Positions 16,699 to 25,891 of a DNA stretch of 64,000 bases are shown here, piece by piece. Position 1 is the first letter of the stretch. Each line of letters begins with the position of its first letter. Both the position numbers and the translations under genes were made by a program. The notes beneath the pieces were generated by a model. That model made no database searches and was not told the origin of the DNA. It saw nothing but the letters and a program-made list of their open reading frames with translations. Source of the DNA: Jiella endophytica. Its GTDB lineage: Bacteria > Pseudomonadota > Alphaproteobacteria > Rhizobiales > Rhizobiaceae. The stretch is taken from assembly GCF_004519335.1 (NCBI RefSeq), contig NZ_SOZD01000001.1, positions 186,001 through 250,000 on the forward strand, written 5' to 3'.

Positions 16699-17211
16699 TC
16701 AGCTCAGCCGCAACGGGGCGCGGCCGACGTCGTTGTTGGCTTCGACCAGCGTAACGAGACTGTCGACGAAACGCCGACGCTCTTCGGCGGGCAGGGACTG
16801 CACGGTCCGGTCATGGGCGCGGGCGGCGGCCGCCTTGATCCGCTCCAGCGTCGCCTGGCCGACGCTGGTAAGGCTGACGAGCTTGCGGCGCCGGTCCTTG
16901 GTGACGACGCGGCGGCGGATCAGCCCGCGCTTCTGCAGCCTCACAAGCACGTCGGCGGTGTTGGTGCGGTCGAGCCCGACCGCCTGGCCGAGGCCGGTCT
17001 GCTCGCAGCTTCCGGCTTCCTCCAGCGCCGAGAGGATCGAGAACTGCACCGGCGTGATGTTTTCGCCGGCACATTCCTCGGCAAACAGCGCGACATGGAT
17101 CTGGTGCAGGCGGCGGATGAGAAAGCCGGGCCGCTCGCGGAGGGCTGCCAGCGCGGGGCTCTCGGCGGCTTCGCCGGTGGCGATCTCAGGGTCTTTCGAA
17201 GCGTTTGTCAT
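16699..17211 (-). CDS. MarR-family transcriptional regulator (copy 2)
   Basis: A 170-residue MarR protein whose central part follows copy 1 at 4.9 kb almost block for block: [61 protein letters not shown] and [10 protein letters not shown]. The two differ in both termini. It lies 60 bases after the CoxS-CoxG fusion gene and 49 bases before the HpxZ-like gene on the same strand, so it is probably cotranscribed with the hydroxylase it may control. The 17-bp palindrome upstream of the coxL-like gene is a candidate target. Confidence 0.88.
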   Translation of the reverse strand: MTNASKDPEIATGEAAESPALAALRERPGFLIRRLHQIHVALFAEECAGENITPVQFSILSALEEAGSCEQTGLGQAVGLDRTNTADVLVRLQKRGLIRRRVVTKDRRRKLVSLTSVGQATLERIKAAAARAHDRTVQSLPAEERRRFVDSLVTLVEANNDVGRAPLRLS

Positions 17212-17271
17212 GATGCCTTTAAGCAGACCCGGATGGGATCGTCAGGAAAAAGCCTTTCGACGCAACGTGGA

Positions 17272-18435
17272 TCAACCGCGCAGCCTCGCAAGAAGCTTCT
17301 GCACGCGCATCGAGATCGTTTCAAAGATCAGCCCGAAGCCCGACATCGGTGCGGCATGCACCGGGCCGCGGCCCTCGGCGAGTGCCGCCAGATTGTCGGC
17401 GAAGCGGGCGAGCAGCCTGTCGACGACGTCGGCGACGATGGCCGGGCGTCCGAATTGCGACAGCGGGCCCTTCAGACGGTAGACGAGGGCGACGACGAGG
17501 ACGCTGCCTGCGGTATCGGCACCCGCCTCGACGGCAAAGCGCATCTGGCCTTCGGCCTGCGACCGGCTGACCGGATCGCCGCCGGTGCCGCGCACAAGGC
17601 CTGTCCTTCGCACTTCGTCATAGGCGACGAGGGCGCGGCCGCGAAATTGCGCCCGCATCGGGCCGATCGCCACCGTAAAGCTTCCCGTCACGGGCTCGCC
17701 TGGTCCCTCGGGCACGCTCTCCAGCGATGCGCCCGGCAGGCAGGCGACGACGGCCTGAAAATCTTCAAGCAGCGTCCAGAGGGCTTGCGGCGCGATGTCC
17801 AAAGAGAGCCGCCGTTCCAGCGTGACGCCGCCGTCGATCCGCTCGGGGATCGGCAACGTGGTGGCAAAGGAGGTTGCTGCAGGCCTGGCGGAGGCTGTCG
17901 CCGCGGCAGGGGGCTGCGGCCCGTTCTCCGCCGCCGAAAGCGCGGGACGCTCGCGCGGCTGAAGTGGCGCCGTTAGCGGGTCGGCGAGAACCTCGGCGAT
18001 CGCCGCGACGATGCCTGCATAGCCTGTGCAGCGGCAGAGATTGCCGGCGAGCTCTTCCCGGATACGCGGCTCGTCGGCCTCCGGCAGCCGGCGGACGATG
18101 TCGTAGGCGGTGGCGAGCATGCCCGGTGTGCAGTAGCCGCATTGCAGCGCGTGATGGCGGCTGAAGGCGTCGCGCAGCCGCGTCATCAGCGGATCGTCTT
18201 CGAAGCCTTCCACGGTCTGCACCTCGGCGCCGTCGCAGCTTGCCGCGAAGGTCAGGCAGGAGCGCACCGGCCGGCCGTCGACCATCAGCGTGCAGGCGCC
18301 GCAGACGCCGTGCTCGCAGCCGAGATGGGTTCCGGTGAGAAGCAGGTCCTCGCGCAGGAAATCGGCGAGATGGGTTCGCGGCTCGACCTCGGCAGACTGG
18401 CGGCGGCCGTTGACGGTCAGCGAAATGGCGGTCAC
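17272..18435 (-). CDS. molybdenum hydroxylase FeS subunit fused to CoxG/SRPBCC domain
   Basis: A 387-residue two-domain protein. Residues 1-155 form a CoxS-type subunit with a plant-type [2Fe-2S] site (C40, C45, C48, C60) and a second cluster (C99, C102, C134, C136). After an Ala/Pro-rich linker (about 156-205), residues 206-385 match CoxG (LERRLSLDIAPQALWTLLEDFQAV and CLPGASL), which in CODH systems helps assemble or anchor the enzyme; the C-terminal end is amphipathic. CoxS and CoxG are usually separate genes. It starts with GTG, overlapping the CoxM-type gene by GTGA. Confidence 0.88.
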   Translation of the reverse strand: MTAISLTVNGRRQSAEVEPRTHLADFLREDLLLTGTHLGCEHGVCGACTLMVDGRPVRSCLTFAASCDGAEVQTVEGFEDDPLMTRLRDAFSRHHALQCGYCTPGMLATAYDIVRRLPEADEPRIREELAGNLCRCTGYAGIVAAIAEVLADPLTAPLQPRERPALSAAENGPQPPAAATASARPAATSFATTLPIPERIDGGVTLERRLSLDIAPQALWTLLEDFQAVVACLPGASLESVPEGPGEPVTGSFTVAIGPMRAQFRGRALVAYDEVRRTGLVRGTGGDPVSRSQAEGQMRFAVEAGADTAGSVLVVALVYRLKGPLSQFGRPAIVADVVDRLLARFADNLAALAEGRGPVHAAPMSGFGLIFETISMRVQKLLARLRG

Positions 18436-19256
18436 GACGGCATGTCCTCGTCTTTCGCCGCCGCGAGACAGGCTCTGCGGACGGCGGCGGCGTGCAGCGC
18501 CAGGGTCGCCGGCGGGTTCGGCGCCGTGAGGCGCTCGAGCAGCGGCAGGGCGATATCGGGATCGGCCAGGACTGCTTCAGGGTCGTCGAGGACGATGGGC
18601 GCTCGCTCGATGGCACCGACGACGATGCGGGTCTCGCCGCGCTCGAGGTCGATCAGCACCGCCGCGCTGGCCTTGGCGAACTCGCCGGCCTTCTGGGTGA
18701 ATTTCCAGTAGCCCCAGCGCGCGCTGGAGCCGCGCTTGGCGATCCGGATGCCGGTGATCACCTCGCCAGGCTCGAGCGCCGTCGCCAGCGGGCCTTGAAC
18801 GAAACCGGTCATCGGCAGCGTCCGTGCGGCGTTTTCGCCGGCGATCACCACCTCGGCGCCCAGCGCCGTCAGCGTCACCACCCAGTCGGCGGCCGGATCT
18901 GCATGGGCGAGGCTGCCGCCGATGGTGCCGCGATTGCGCACGGCGCGATAGGCGATGCCGCGGGCGATCGCCGCCAGCCAGCCGGGCGTCGCGTCGGCAA
19001 CGTCGCCATCCTCGAATTCGGCGTGGCGGATGGCGGCGCCGTAGAGCAGCGCGTCGCCCTCGTCGGTGACGGTGCGAAGATCGCCGGCGCGGGTGACGTC
19101 GACGAGATGGCTCGGCCGGGCGAGCCTCAGGTTCAGCATCGGGCCGAGCGACTGGCCACCGGCGAGGATCTTTGCCGAGACGCCGCCGGCGCCGAGATGC
19201 CGGCGCGCATCGGCGGCCGAGGCCGCTGCGACATAGGCGAAGGGCGCCGGCTTCAT
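18432..19256 (-). CDS. molybdenum hydroxylase FAD-binding subunit (CoxM-like)
   Basis: A 274-residue FAD-binding subunit of the xanthine dehydrogenase family. The FAD motifs are AKILAGGQSLGPMLNLRLARP (here cut across about 28-48), VRNRGTIGGSLAHADPAADW and a C-terminal CO-dehydrogenase flavoprotein domain ending in a helical AVRRACLAAA. It overlaps both neighbours by 4 bp, so the three subunits are made from one mRNA in the order large, medium, small. It passes electrons from the FeS subunit to an unidentified acceptor. Confidence 0.92.
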   Translation of the reverse strand: MKPAPFAYVAAASAADARRHLGAGGVSAKILAGGQSLGPMLNLRLARPSHLVDVTRAGDLRTVTDEGDALLYGAAIRHAEFEDGDVADATPGWLAAIARGIAYRAVRNRGTIGGSLAHADPAADWVVTLTALGAEVVIAGENAARTLPMTGFVQGPLATALEPGEVITGIRIAKRGSSARWGYWKFTQKAGEFAKASAAVLIDLERGETRIVVGAIERAPIVLDDPEAVLADPDIALPLLERLTAPNPPATLALHAAAVRRACLAAAKDEDMPS

Positions 19257-21622
19257 GCCGCCCGTTCCTTCTGCGCGGCGAGGGCGCCGAGCACCCGCTC
19301 GGGCTTGATCGGCAATTCGCCGATGCTGGCGCCGAGATCGGCCATGGCATCGTTGACGGCGTTGGCGATGGCGGCCGGCGGGCCGATCGCGCCGCTCTCA
19401 CCGATGCCCTTCTGGCCGAAGCGCGTCAGCGGCGAGGGCGATTCCATGTGCTGGATGCGGATCGCCGGGATCTCCGCGGCCCCCGGCAGGTGATAATCGG
19501 CAAAGGTCGCGGCCATCGGCTGGCCGGAGGCGTCGAAGGCCATCTCCTCGAACAGCGCCGTGCCGATCCCTTGGGCCGCGCCGCCGAGAACCTGGCCATC
19601 GACCACCATCGGATTGATCATCACCCCGGCATCCTCGACGATCACATAGTCGAGGAGCCGAACCGAACCGGTCTCGATGTCGAGGGAGACGACGACGGCG
19701 TGGCAGGCATAGGAGAAGGTGCCGGTGTCGCGTTGCGGCTTGTAGGCCTCGGTGACTTCGAGGCCGGCGAGTTCCGCCCCGGCGGGAAGGTGCTGCGGGC
19801 CGAGATACCAGAGGCGGCCGATCTCTGCGAGCGAGACCTTGCCTTGGCCCTGGCGGGTGCGGGCCATGCCGCCGGCAAGGACAATCTCCTCGGCGGGAAC
19901 CTGCAGGAGATGGCCGGCGATCGTCCTGATGCGCTCGCCGAGCTTCTGCGTCGCCGCCGCCACCGCGCCGCCGGCCATGACCGCGCAGCGCGAGCCCCAG
20001 GTGCCGGTGGAATAGGGCGTCAGCGCCGTGTCGCCATGGACGAGGCGCACCCGCGAGATCGGCACGCCGAGCTCTTCATGGGCAATCTGGGCCAGCGTCG
20101 TCTCGAGGCTCTGGCCGTGGCTCTGCACGCCGACGCGCAGTTCGAGGCCGCCATCGGGGGTGAGCCGCGCGCCGGCCTGCTCGGCTCCCGGTACCATCGG
20201 GATGCCCCAGCCGGCATAGACGGAGGTGCCGTGGGCGCCCTGTTCGCAGAAGATCGAGAAGCCGACGCCGATGCGCTCGCCGGCCTTCTGCCGCGCCCTG
20301 ACGGCGGGAACGTCGATCGCCTCGACGGCGCGCCTGAGCGCCTCGGGATAGTCGCCGCTGTCGAAATATTTGCCGGTGATGTTGGTGAAGGGCATCGCCT
20401 CGGGCGGCACCAGATTCTTCGCCCGGATCTCATGGCCCTCGATGCCGAGCTCGGCGGCGAGCGCGTCCATCATCAGCTCCATGGCGAAGCAGACGCCGGT
20501 GCGCGCGACGCCCCGATAGGGCAGGATCGCCGGCTTGTTGGTAGCGACCGACCAGGTGCGGCAGCGATAGCCGGCCATCCGATAGGGGCCGGGCAGGATG
20601 CTGGCGACCTGCGCCGCCTCGAGGCAGGCCGAGAAGGGGTAGATCGAATAGGCGCCGGAATCGACGATCGCCTCGCAGTCGACGGCGAGCAGCGTGCCGT
20701 CGGCGCTCGCATAGCCAATGATCTCGTAGTGATGTTCGCGGCAATTGGCGTTGCCGGTCAGATGCTCGCGGCGATCCTCGATCCAGCGCACCGGGCGGCG
20801 CAGCGTCATAGCGGCCCAGGCGACGAACACCTCCTCGGTGGAGAGGATGCCCTTGTAGCCGAAGCCGCCGCCGACATCCGGCGGGATCACCCGCACTCGG
20901 CCATGATCGAGGCCGAGGCATTCGCAGAGGCCGGTGCGCACGATATGCGGCATCTGCGTCGCGGTGTAGACGACGAGCTGTTCGGCCTGATTGTCCCAGT
21001 AAGCGACGACGCCGCGACCCTCCATCGGCGCCATGCACTGGCGCGAGGTGCGGTAGGTCCGCTTCACCACCGCAGCCGCCCCGGCAATGCCGGCGTCGAA
21101 GTCATAGTCGACGGCGGTCTCAAGGAAGACGTTCTCCTCCCAGTCTTCGTGGAGCAGCGGCATTTCGGCGTCGCGCGCCGTGGTCATCTCGTGAACGGCG
21201 GGAAGCTCTTCGAGATCGACGACGACCTCGTCGGCGATGTCCTCGGCCAAAGCGCGGGACGGGGCGAGGCAGGCAGCGATTGCCTCGCCGACATGGCGGA
21301 CCTTGGCGTCGGCGAGGATCGGTTGCACGGAGGAGCGGAAGCCGGCCAGGCCGGAATCGGCGCGAATGCCTTTCGCGCCCACGAGATCGGCGGCGACGAA
21401 GACCGCGTCCGCGTGGGCGTCTGGCTTGGCGATGTGGCCGATGCGGGCATGGGCGAGGGGGCTGCGGACGAAGGCGACGTCGAGCATGCCGGGCAGCTTG
21501 ATGTCGGCGACGAAGCGCCCGCGGCCGGTGAGATAGCGCGCATCCTCGAGCCGCAATGGCGAGGCGCCGACCCCTTGCCCGCGGTCTTTCAAGTCCGGCG
21601 CGGCGTCTGTGCAGTCATCCAT
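19253..21622 (-). CDS. molybdenum hydroxylase large subunit (CoxL/XdhB-like)
   Basis: A 789-residue molybdopterin-binding subunit. It has the N-terminal hammerhead domain (RLEDARYLTGRGRFVADI), the Mo-domain DVGGGFGYKG, the active-site loop PYRGVART (about residue 365) in place of the Cys-containing loop of true form I CO dehydrogenase, and the catalytic glutamate in GQKGIGESGAIG (about 741). It therefore hydroxylates an organic substrate, probably a N-heterocycle or aldehyde. The start is uncertain: two ATGs 24 bases apart have weak ribosome sites, and the second was taken. It heads the operon with the FAD and FeS subunits, MarR copy 2 and the HpxZ-like gene. Confidence 0.9.
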   Translation of the reverse strand: MDDCTDAAPDLKDRGQGVGASPLRLEDARYLTGRGRFVADIKLPGMLDVAFVRSPLAHARIGHIAKPDAHADAVFVAADLVGAKGIRADSGLAGFRSSVQPILADAKVRHVGEAIAACLAPSRALAEDIADEVVVDLEELPAVHEMTTARDAEMPLLHEDWEENVFLETAVDYDFDAGIAGAAAVVKRTYRTSRQCMAPMEGRGVVAYWDNQAEQLVVYTATQMPHIVRTGLCECLGLDHGRVRVIPPDVGGGFGYKGILSTEEVFVAWAAMTLRRPVRWIEDRREHLTGNANCREHHYEIIGYASADGTLLAVDCEAIVDSGAYSIYPFSACLEAAQVASILPGPYRMAGYRCRTWSVATNKPAILPYRGVARTGVCFAMELMMDALAAELGIEGHEIRAKNLVPPEAMPFTNITGKYFDSGDYPEALRRAVEAIDVPAVRARQKAGERIGVGFSIFCEQGAHGTSVYAGWGIPMVPGAEQAGARLTPDGGLELRVGVQSHGQSLETTLAQIAHEELGVPISRVRLVHGDTALTPYSTGTWGSRCAVMAGGAVAAATQKLGERIRTIAGHLLQVPAEEIVLAGGMARTRQGQGKVSLAEIGRLWYLGPQHLPAGAELAGLEVTEAYKPQRDTGTFSYACHAVVVSLDIETGSVRLLDYVIVEDAGVMINPMVVDGQVLGGAAQGIGTALFEEMAFDASGQPMAATFADYHLPGAAEIPAIRIQHMESPSPLTRFGQKGIGESGAIGPPAAIANAVNDAMADLGASIGELPIKPERVLGALAAQKERAA

Positions 21623-21954
21623 TCCGCATCGCTCTTGCCCAATCATCGTGGATACATGCGTCGTCTTCTCCGCCGCTGCCCAGGGAATGGTGTGCGGGAG
21701 TTCATGCAGCCGGACGCGAGACTTGTCCCGGAGTGCCGACCGGCCCGCCGCGCCGCCTCGCGAGAGCCAGACAAGCCCATCTCTCACTATACTGATGATC
21801 GGTATGCTGACAAGTGATCGGCTTGCGGGTTGTGGTTGAATCCTATGACGAGTGAACGTCTTCGAGCGCATCCGTGGCTTCGCCCGCGAGGCGTGCAGCC
21901 GGGGATGCGGCGATGCGGCGTCTGACCGGCCTCCCGAGTAAAAGCCGGGACCGA
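21623..21954. other. 332-bp leader region of molybdenum-hydroxylase operon
   Basis: No convincing gene. It contains the probable promoter of the leftward hydroxylase operon, with a near-perfect 17-bp palindrome described separately, and the 3' flank of the amidohydrolase gene. The stretch around 21780-21840 is locally AT-richer than its flanks. Confidence 0.45.
21789..21805. promoter_or_regulatory. 17-bp near-perfect palindrome upstream of coxL-like gene
   Basis: ATACTGATGATCGGTAT is symmetric around its central base except for one mismatched pair (T/G). It lies about 165 bases before the chosen ATG of the large subunit. Size and symmetry suit a MarR or GntR dimer; MarR copy 2, encoded in the same operon, is the nearest candidate. 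Confidence 0.45.
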
Positions 21955-23193
21955 CTAGTCTCCGGCCTTGTCAGCGACAATCGTCGGCAGCGGGTGCTCG
22001 AATGTCTGGCGGCCGGCCTTCCATCCGGCGATCGGCTGGGCGATGCGGCGGACGGCCTCTGCCGCGCTCGTGGCATCGAGGACAACGAGGTCGGCTGGGG
22101 CGCCGACCTCCGGCGTTTCAGGCCTCGCAAGGCCGATGACCGAGGCGGCCCGCTCGCCGACCATCGCGAAGGCGGATGCCATCTCTTCGTCGCTGCCGAT
22201 CTGCGCGACATTGGCGAAGAGGTTCGCCATGCGGATCAGCGATGCATCACCGAAAGGCGTGAAGGGATTCATGACATTGTTGGTGGCGACCGCCGTCCTG
22301 ACGCCGGCCCTGGCGAGGCGGTCGGCCGGCGCCATGCCGCGCGGGGCGAGCCGGTCGGCATCCCGGCCCATCAGATAGAGATCCGTCGCCGGCAGGACGA
22401 CGAGGCCGATATCGGCTGCGGCCAGTTCGCCGGCAAGCCGGTCGAAGCGGTCCGGCGCCATCGCCGACAATTTGCTGACATGGCCGATCGACACCCGCCC
22501 CTGGAGTCCGCGCGCCTTCACGGCGGCAATCAGCGCCGGCAGGTCTGAGCCCTCTGGATCGAGGTCGAAGTCGATGTGGAAGTCCGCCGGAACGCCGAAG
22601 CGCTCGGCAAGGTCGAGCACGAGATCGATGTGGGCCACAGGATCGGGGTCGGTATAGGGACAGCCGCCGACGCTGGTGGCGCCGCCCTCCAGCGCCGCGA
22701 CCAGAAGGTCGTGGGTCGCCATCTCCTGGGTCAGGCCCTCCTGGGCGAAGGCGCAGAGATCGAGGTCGATCATCCCGGCATAGTCACTCTTCAGCCGGGT
22801 CAGAGCTTCGAAGGATCTGAGGCCGACGCGCGGGTCGGTCTCGACGAAGCTGCGCATCGCCATGGTGCCGGAGACGATCGCCTGACGGAGCACGGTCTCC
22901 GCGCGGGCATAGACGTCCTCCTCGGTGAAGCCGGCCTTGGCCTTCGCCGTCAGCGACACGGCTTCCTGCAGCGTGCCCTGGCAGATCGGGCAGCGATCGA
23001 GGATCAATGCCTTGTCGAGATGGATGTGGGCGTCGACGAAGCCGCTGCACACGAAGCGGCCCTCGGCCGAGCGGCTTGGGGCCCCTTCAGGAAGACCCGG
23101 CGAGAGGGCCGCGATGCGCCCGCCCGCAACGCCGATGTCGAGGATCTCGTCGCGGCCGCCGAGCCTGGCATCGCGCAGGATGAAGTCGAACAT
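21955..23193 (-). CDS. amidohydrolase, cytosine deaminase-like
   Basis: A 412-residue amidohydrolase of the CodA/cytosine deaminase group. The first metal motif is GFVDAHIHLDKAL (about 51-63), followed by FHIDFDLDPEGSDL, SIGHVSKL and the C-terminal ATNNVMNPFTPFGDASLI, which carries the group's catalytic region. Members deaminate or hydrolyse cyclic amidines and amides such as cytosine, isoguanine or triazine ammelides. Which one applies here cannot be read. GAGGACGGGCG precedes the ATG. It is third in a leftward set after a racemase-like and a GNAT gene. Confidence 0.87.
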   Translation of the reverse strand: MFDFILRDARLGGRDEILDIGVAGGRIAALSPGLPEGAPSRSAEGRFVCSGFVDAHIHLDKALILDRCPICQGTLQEAVSLTAKAKAGFTEEDVYARAETVLRQAIVSGTMAMRSFVETDPRVGLRSFEALTRLKSDYAGMIDLDLCAFAQEGLTQEMATHDLLVAALEGGATSVGGCPYTDPDPVAHIDLVLDLAERFGVPADFHIDFDLDPEGSDLPALIAAVKARGLQGRVSIGHVSKLSAMAPDRFDRLAGELAAADIGLVVLPATDLYLMGRDADRLAPRGMAPADRLARAGVRTAVATNNVMNPFTPFGDASLIRMANLFANVAQIGSDEEMASAFAMVGERAASVIGLARPETPEVGAPADLVVLDATSAAEAVRRIAQPIAGWKAGRQTFEHPLPTIVADKAGD

Positions 23194-23209
23194 CGCCCGT
23201 CCTCGTCTT

Positions 23210-24070
23210 TCAGCCGAGCTCGAAGCTCGTCACACCGAAGATCCGATCGAGCGGCAGGACAGGCGGCTCGCCCTTCACCATCCGCGCGGTCTCGAAGACC
23301 GGCTTCATCCCCCGCGATGCGGCAAGGGCGATCCCGGCCTTGTTGGGTTCGGGAACGTCGAGCACCAGCGGTTCGCCCGGCGGGACCATCCGCACCAGCG
23401 CGTCGAAGAGGTCCGATGCCGCATCGGGCGTCTCGGCAAACAGCGGCCCGATCTTGAAGCCGGTGCGGCAGGGCCGCACGACGCCGTAGCCGGCAAGCCC
23501 GCCGCCGGGCAACGTCATCAGCCGCGACACGTGGCCGGGCGTCGACAGCCAGGTCTTCAGGAAGGCGCCGCGTTCAAAACCGAAATGCCGGGCGTCGAAG
23601 GCGACGATCGGTTCGAGATCGTCGTCGCCGACCGGCCGCGCACCCTCCTGTCCGTCGGCGATCGGCGCGGCGACGCCCTGATGGCGTATGTTGCGATGCT
23701 GCAGGACGAAGCCGGATCTGGCATAGGCCGCCTGCTGGTCGACGACGCCGTCGAGCCCGATCGAGCGGCCTTCGAGCCGAGCCATGCCTGCCTGCCAGAG
23801 CGCCCAGCCGATTCCCTGGCCTCTCAGGCCCGGCCGCACGATGTAGAAGCCGAGAAAGCCGTGATCCCCGTCATAGGCGACGACCGAGATCGAGGCTGCA
23901 GGCTTGCCATCCAGGAAGGCCATCAAGAAGCCGTCCGGATCGGCGGCTCGGAAGGCCGCTGCATCGCCGAGGCCGGGGTTCCAGCCCTCCTCGGCCGCCC
24001 AGTCGACGGCGATCTCGAGTTCCGCCTCGCGCATCGGGCGGATTTCGAGATCGGGCGGAGTGCCGGTCAT
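23210..24070 (-). CDS. GNAT-family N-acetyltransferase, two-domain
   Basis: A 286-residue protein. The N-terminal half is a GNAT domain with the acetyl-CoA loop RPGLRGQGIGWALWQ (about 79-93) after GDHGFLGFYIV. The C-terminal half (about 150-286) is a second, degenerate acetyltransferase-like lobe with ARHFGFERGAFLKTWL and LPGGGLAGYGVVRP, as in YitH/HolE-type proteins. Its start overlaps the racemase-like gene by ATGA. A role in acylating or detoxifying an amine released by the neighbouring hydrolases is possible but not shown. Confidence 0.85.
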   Translation of the reverse strand: MTGTPPDLEIRPMREAELEIAVDWAAEEGWNPGLGDAAAFRAADPDGFLMAFLDGKPAASISVVAYDGDHGFLGFYIVRPGLRGQGIGWALWQAGMARLEGRSIGLDGVVDQQAAYARSGFVLQHRNIRHQGVAAPIADGQEGARPVGDDDLEPIVAFDARHFGFERGAFLKTWLSTPGHVSRLMTLPGGGLAGYGVVRPCRTGFKIGPLFAETPDAASDLFDALVRMVPPGEPLVLDVPEPNKAGIALAASRGMKPVFETARMVKGEPPVLPLDRIFGVTSFELG

Positions 24071-24822
24071 GCTTCGACTTCGGCCCTTGCGGGGACCATG
24101 CCGTCCGGATAGACGAAGCCCTGGTCCTTCGGCGAAGGCGGCGCATAGCCTCCGCGCTTGGCCGTCTTCAGGCCGAGTGTCACGGCCCCCTCCATCAGCT
24201 TGACCGCCGCCGAGACCCCCTCGACCACCGGCACGCCATGGCGCTCCGAAAGCTCGGCGGCAAGACCCGCCATCCCGGCGCAGCCGAGGACGATCGCCTC
24301 GGCGCCGTCTTGGTCGATGGCCCTGGCGATCTCCTCGGAAATCTTGTCGTTGGCGGCCTCAGGGTCGGCCTCGAGGGCAAGGACCGGCAGTTCCGACGCG
24401 CGGACGCTGGCGCACAGCCCGGACAGGCCGGCGCGAGCAAGATTGTCCTCGAGGATCGGCACGGAGACAGACAGGGTCGTCACCACCGAGAAACGCCGGG
24501 CGACGAGGCTCGCCATCCGCGCGGCGGCCTCGCCGATGCCGATCACCGGCCCCTTGAGGATCGAGCGGGCGGCTTCGAGGCCGGTATCGTCGAAACAGGC
24601 GATGACATGGGCGTCCGCGCCGTCACGCTCGGCGATCGCCAGGGCATGGAGAAGCCCCGGCACGGCCAGTGCGCCGTCGACATGGCCCTCGATCGAGACC
24701 GGCCCCGCGTCGTTCTGATAGGCAAGGATTTCAGTGCCCCGCGCCGCCGCATGGCGCGCCGCTAGGGCGATCGTCTCGGTCATCGACCGGGTGGAGTTGG
24801 GATTGACGATCGAGATCCGCAA
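24067..24822 (-). CDS. hydantoin/allantoin racemase-like protein (Asp/Glu racemase family)
   Basis: A 251-residue protein of the HyuE/HpxA type. It starts RISIVNPNSTRSMTE, the strand that begins this family; the first catalytic Cys lies in VIACFDDTGLEAAR (about 79) and the second in IVLGCAGMAGLAAEL (about 186). Family members racemise 5-substituted hydantoins or allantoin. The start is TTG, chosen because GAGGGGG lies just before it and no ATG gives the conserved N-terminus. It is first in a set with the GNAT and cytosine-deaminase-like genes, supporting a ring-opening pathway for hydantoin- or ureide-like compounds. Confidence 0.85.
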   Translation of the reverse strand: MRISIVNPNSTRSMTETIALAARHAAARGTEILAYQNDAGPVSIEGHVDGALAVPGLLHALAIAERDGADAHVIACFDDTGLEAARSILKGPVIGIGEAAARMASLVARRFSVVTTLSVSVPILEDNLARAGLSGLCASVRASELPVLALEADPEAANDKISEEIARAIDQDGAEAIVLGCAGMAGLAAELSERHGVPVVEGVSAAVKLMEGAVTLGLKTAKRGGYAPPSPKDQGFVYPDGMVPARAEVEA

Positions 24823-24987
24823 CGGGCCCCCTCAGACGGCTGGTGGTCCCTCTAGACGATCGGCTGCCGGCGGCTCCGACGTTCCGGGACACTGTCGCAA
24901 CATCAGCACTCTTACGGCATTGTCGCAGCGCGGAGGCGGCGAATTTGTCACGCGGCCAAACCGATTTTCATGGATGCGTCCGGGCGA

Positions 24988-25887
24988 TCAGTCCGCCAGC
25001 GCGCGGCGCTGCCTTCTGCGCTGCAACAGGACGAAGGCCGCGAGCGTCCCGAAGATCACCGTAAAGGACACCGCCGTGACGGAAGTTCCGAGCGCGTAGA
25101 TCTCCGGCGTCGTCACCGTCGTCGTCAATGCGGCAAGCTCCAGCGGCAGGGTGTTGGTGGAACCCATGGTCTGGCTGGAGCGGGCGATCTCGTCCCAGGA
25201 AAGGGTGAAGCCGAACAGCGCGATGCCGATCAGGAAGGGCGCGATCATCGGCAGCACCACATGGCGGAAGCTCTGCCAGTTGGAGGCACCGAGGTCGCGG
25301 GCTGCCTCTTCGTAGCTCTTGTTCAGCCGGTTGAACACCGCGAACATGATCAGGAGGCCGAATGGCAGCGTCCAGGAAAGATGCGCGCCGAGGCCCGAGG
25401 TGAAGAGGCCAAGCGAATTGCCTCGCCGCGACAGAAGGCCGATCTGGTAGAGCAGGGGTCGCAGGATGTCGTCGAGGATGCGGAATTCCAGCGCGATGCC
25501 GAGCGAGACGACGATCGACGGCACGATCAGGCTGGCAATCGCGACATAGAACAGCGCCGTCGATCCGAAGAACTTCTTGCGGAAGGCAAGTCCCGCCAGC
25601 ACCGAGATGACGACCGTCAGCACCATCACCGTCAGGCCGAGGATCAGCGAGCGCTGGAAGGCACTGCCGATATCGACGGTGCCGCGGCCGCTCCACAGCC
25701 GCTCGAACCAGTAGAGCGAGACGCCGTTCATCGGGAAGGTGAGACCGCCGGAGGGGCCCTGGAAGGACAGGATGAGGATCGTCACCACCGGCCCGTAGAG
25801 AAAGACCACGAAGAGCGCGAAGAACGCCGACAGCGCGTAGAACGAGCCGGGGCGCTTCTCCTCGCGGGTGGTGGAGGCGGTGGCCAT
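24988..25887 (-). CDS. ABC transporter permease, PotC type
   Basis: A 299-residue permease with a cytoplasmic basic start, a first helix YALSAFFALFVVFLYGPVVTILI and the EAA loop EEAARDLGASNWQSFRHVVLP. It is the last gene of the polyamine-type importer operon, 4 bases after the PotB-type gene. It pairs with that permease in the inner membrane. Confidence 0.92.
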   Translation of the reverse strand: MATASTTREEKRPGSFYALSAFFALFVVFLYGPVVTILILSFQGPSGGLTFPMNGVSLYWFERLWSGRGTVDIGSAFQRSLILGLTVMVLTVVISVLAGLAFRKKFFGSTALFYVAIASLIVPSIVVSLGIALEFRILDDILRPLLYQIGLLSRRGNSLGLFTSGLGAHLSWTLPFGLLIMFAVFNRLNKSYEEAARDLGASNWQSFRHVVLPMIAPFLIGIALFGFTLSWDEIARSSQTMGSTNTLPLELAALTTTVTTPEIYALGTSVTAVSFTVIFGTLAAFVLLQRRRQRRALAD

Positions 25888-25891
25888 GCCT

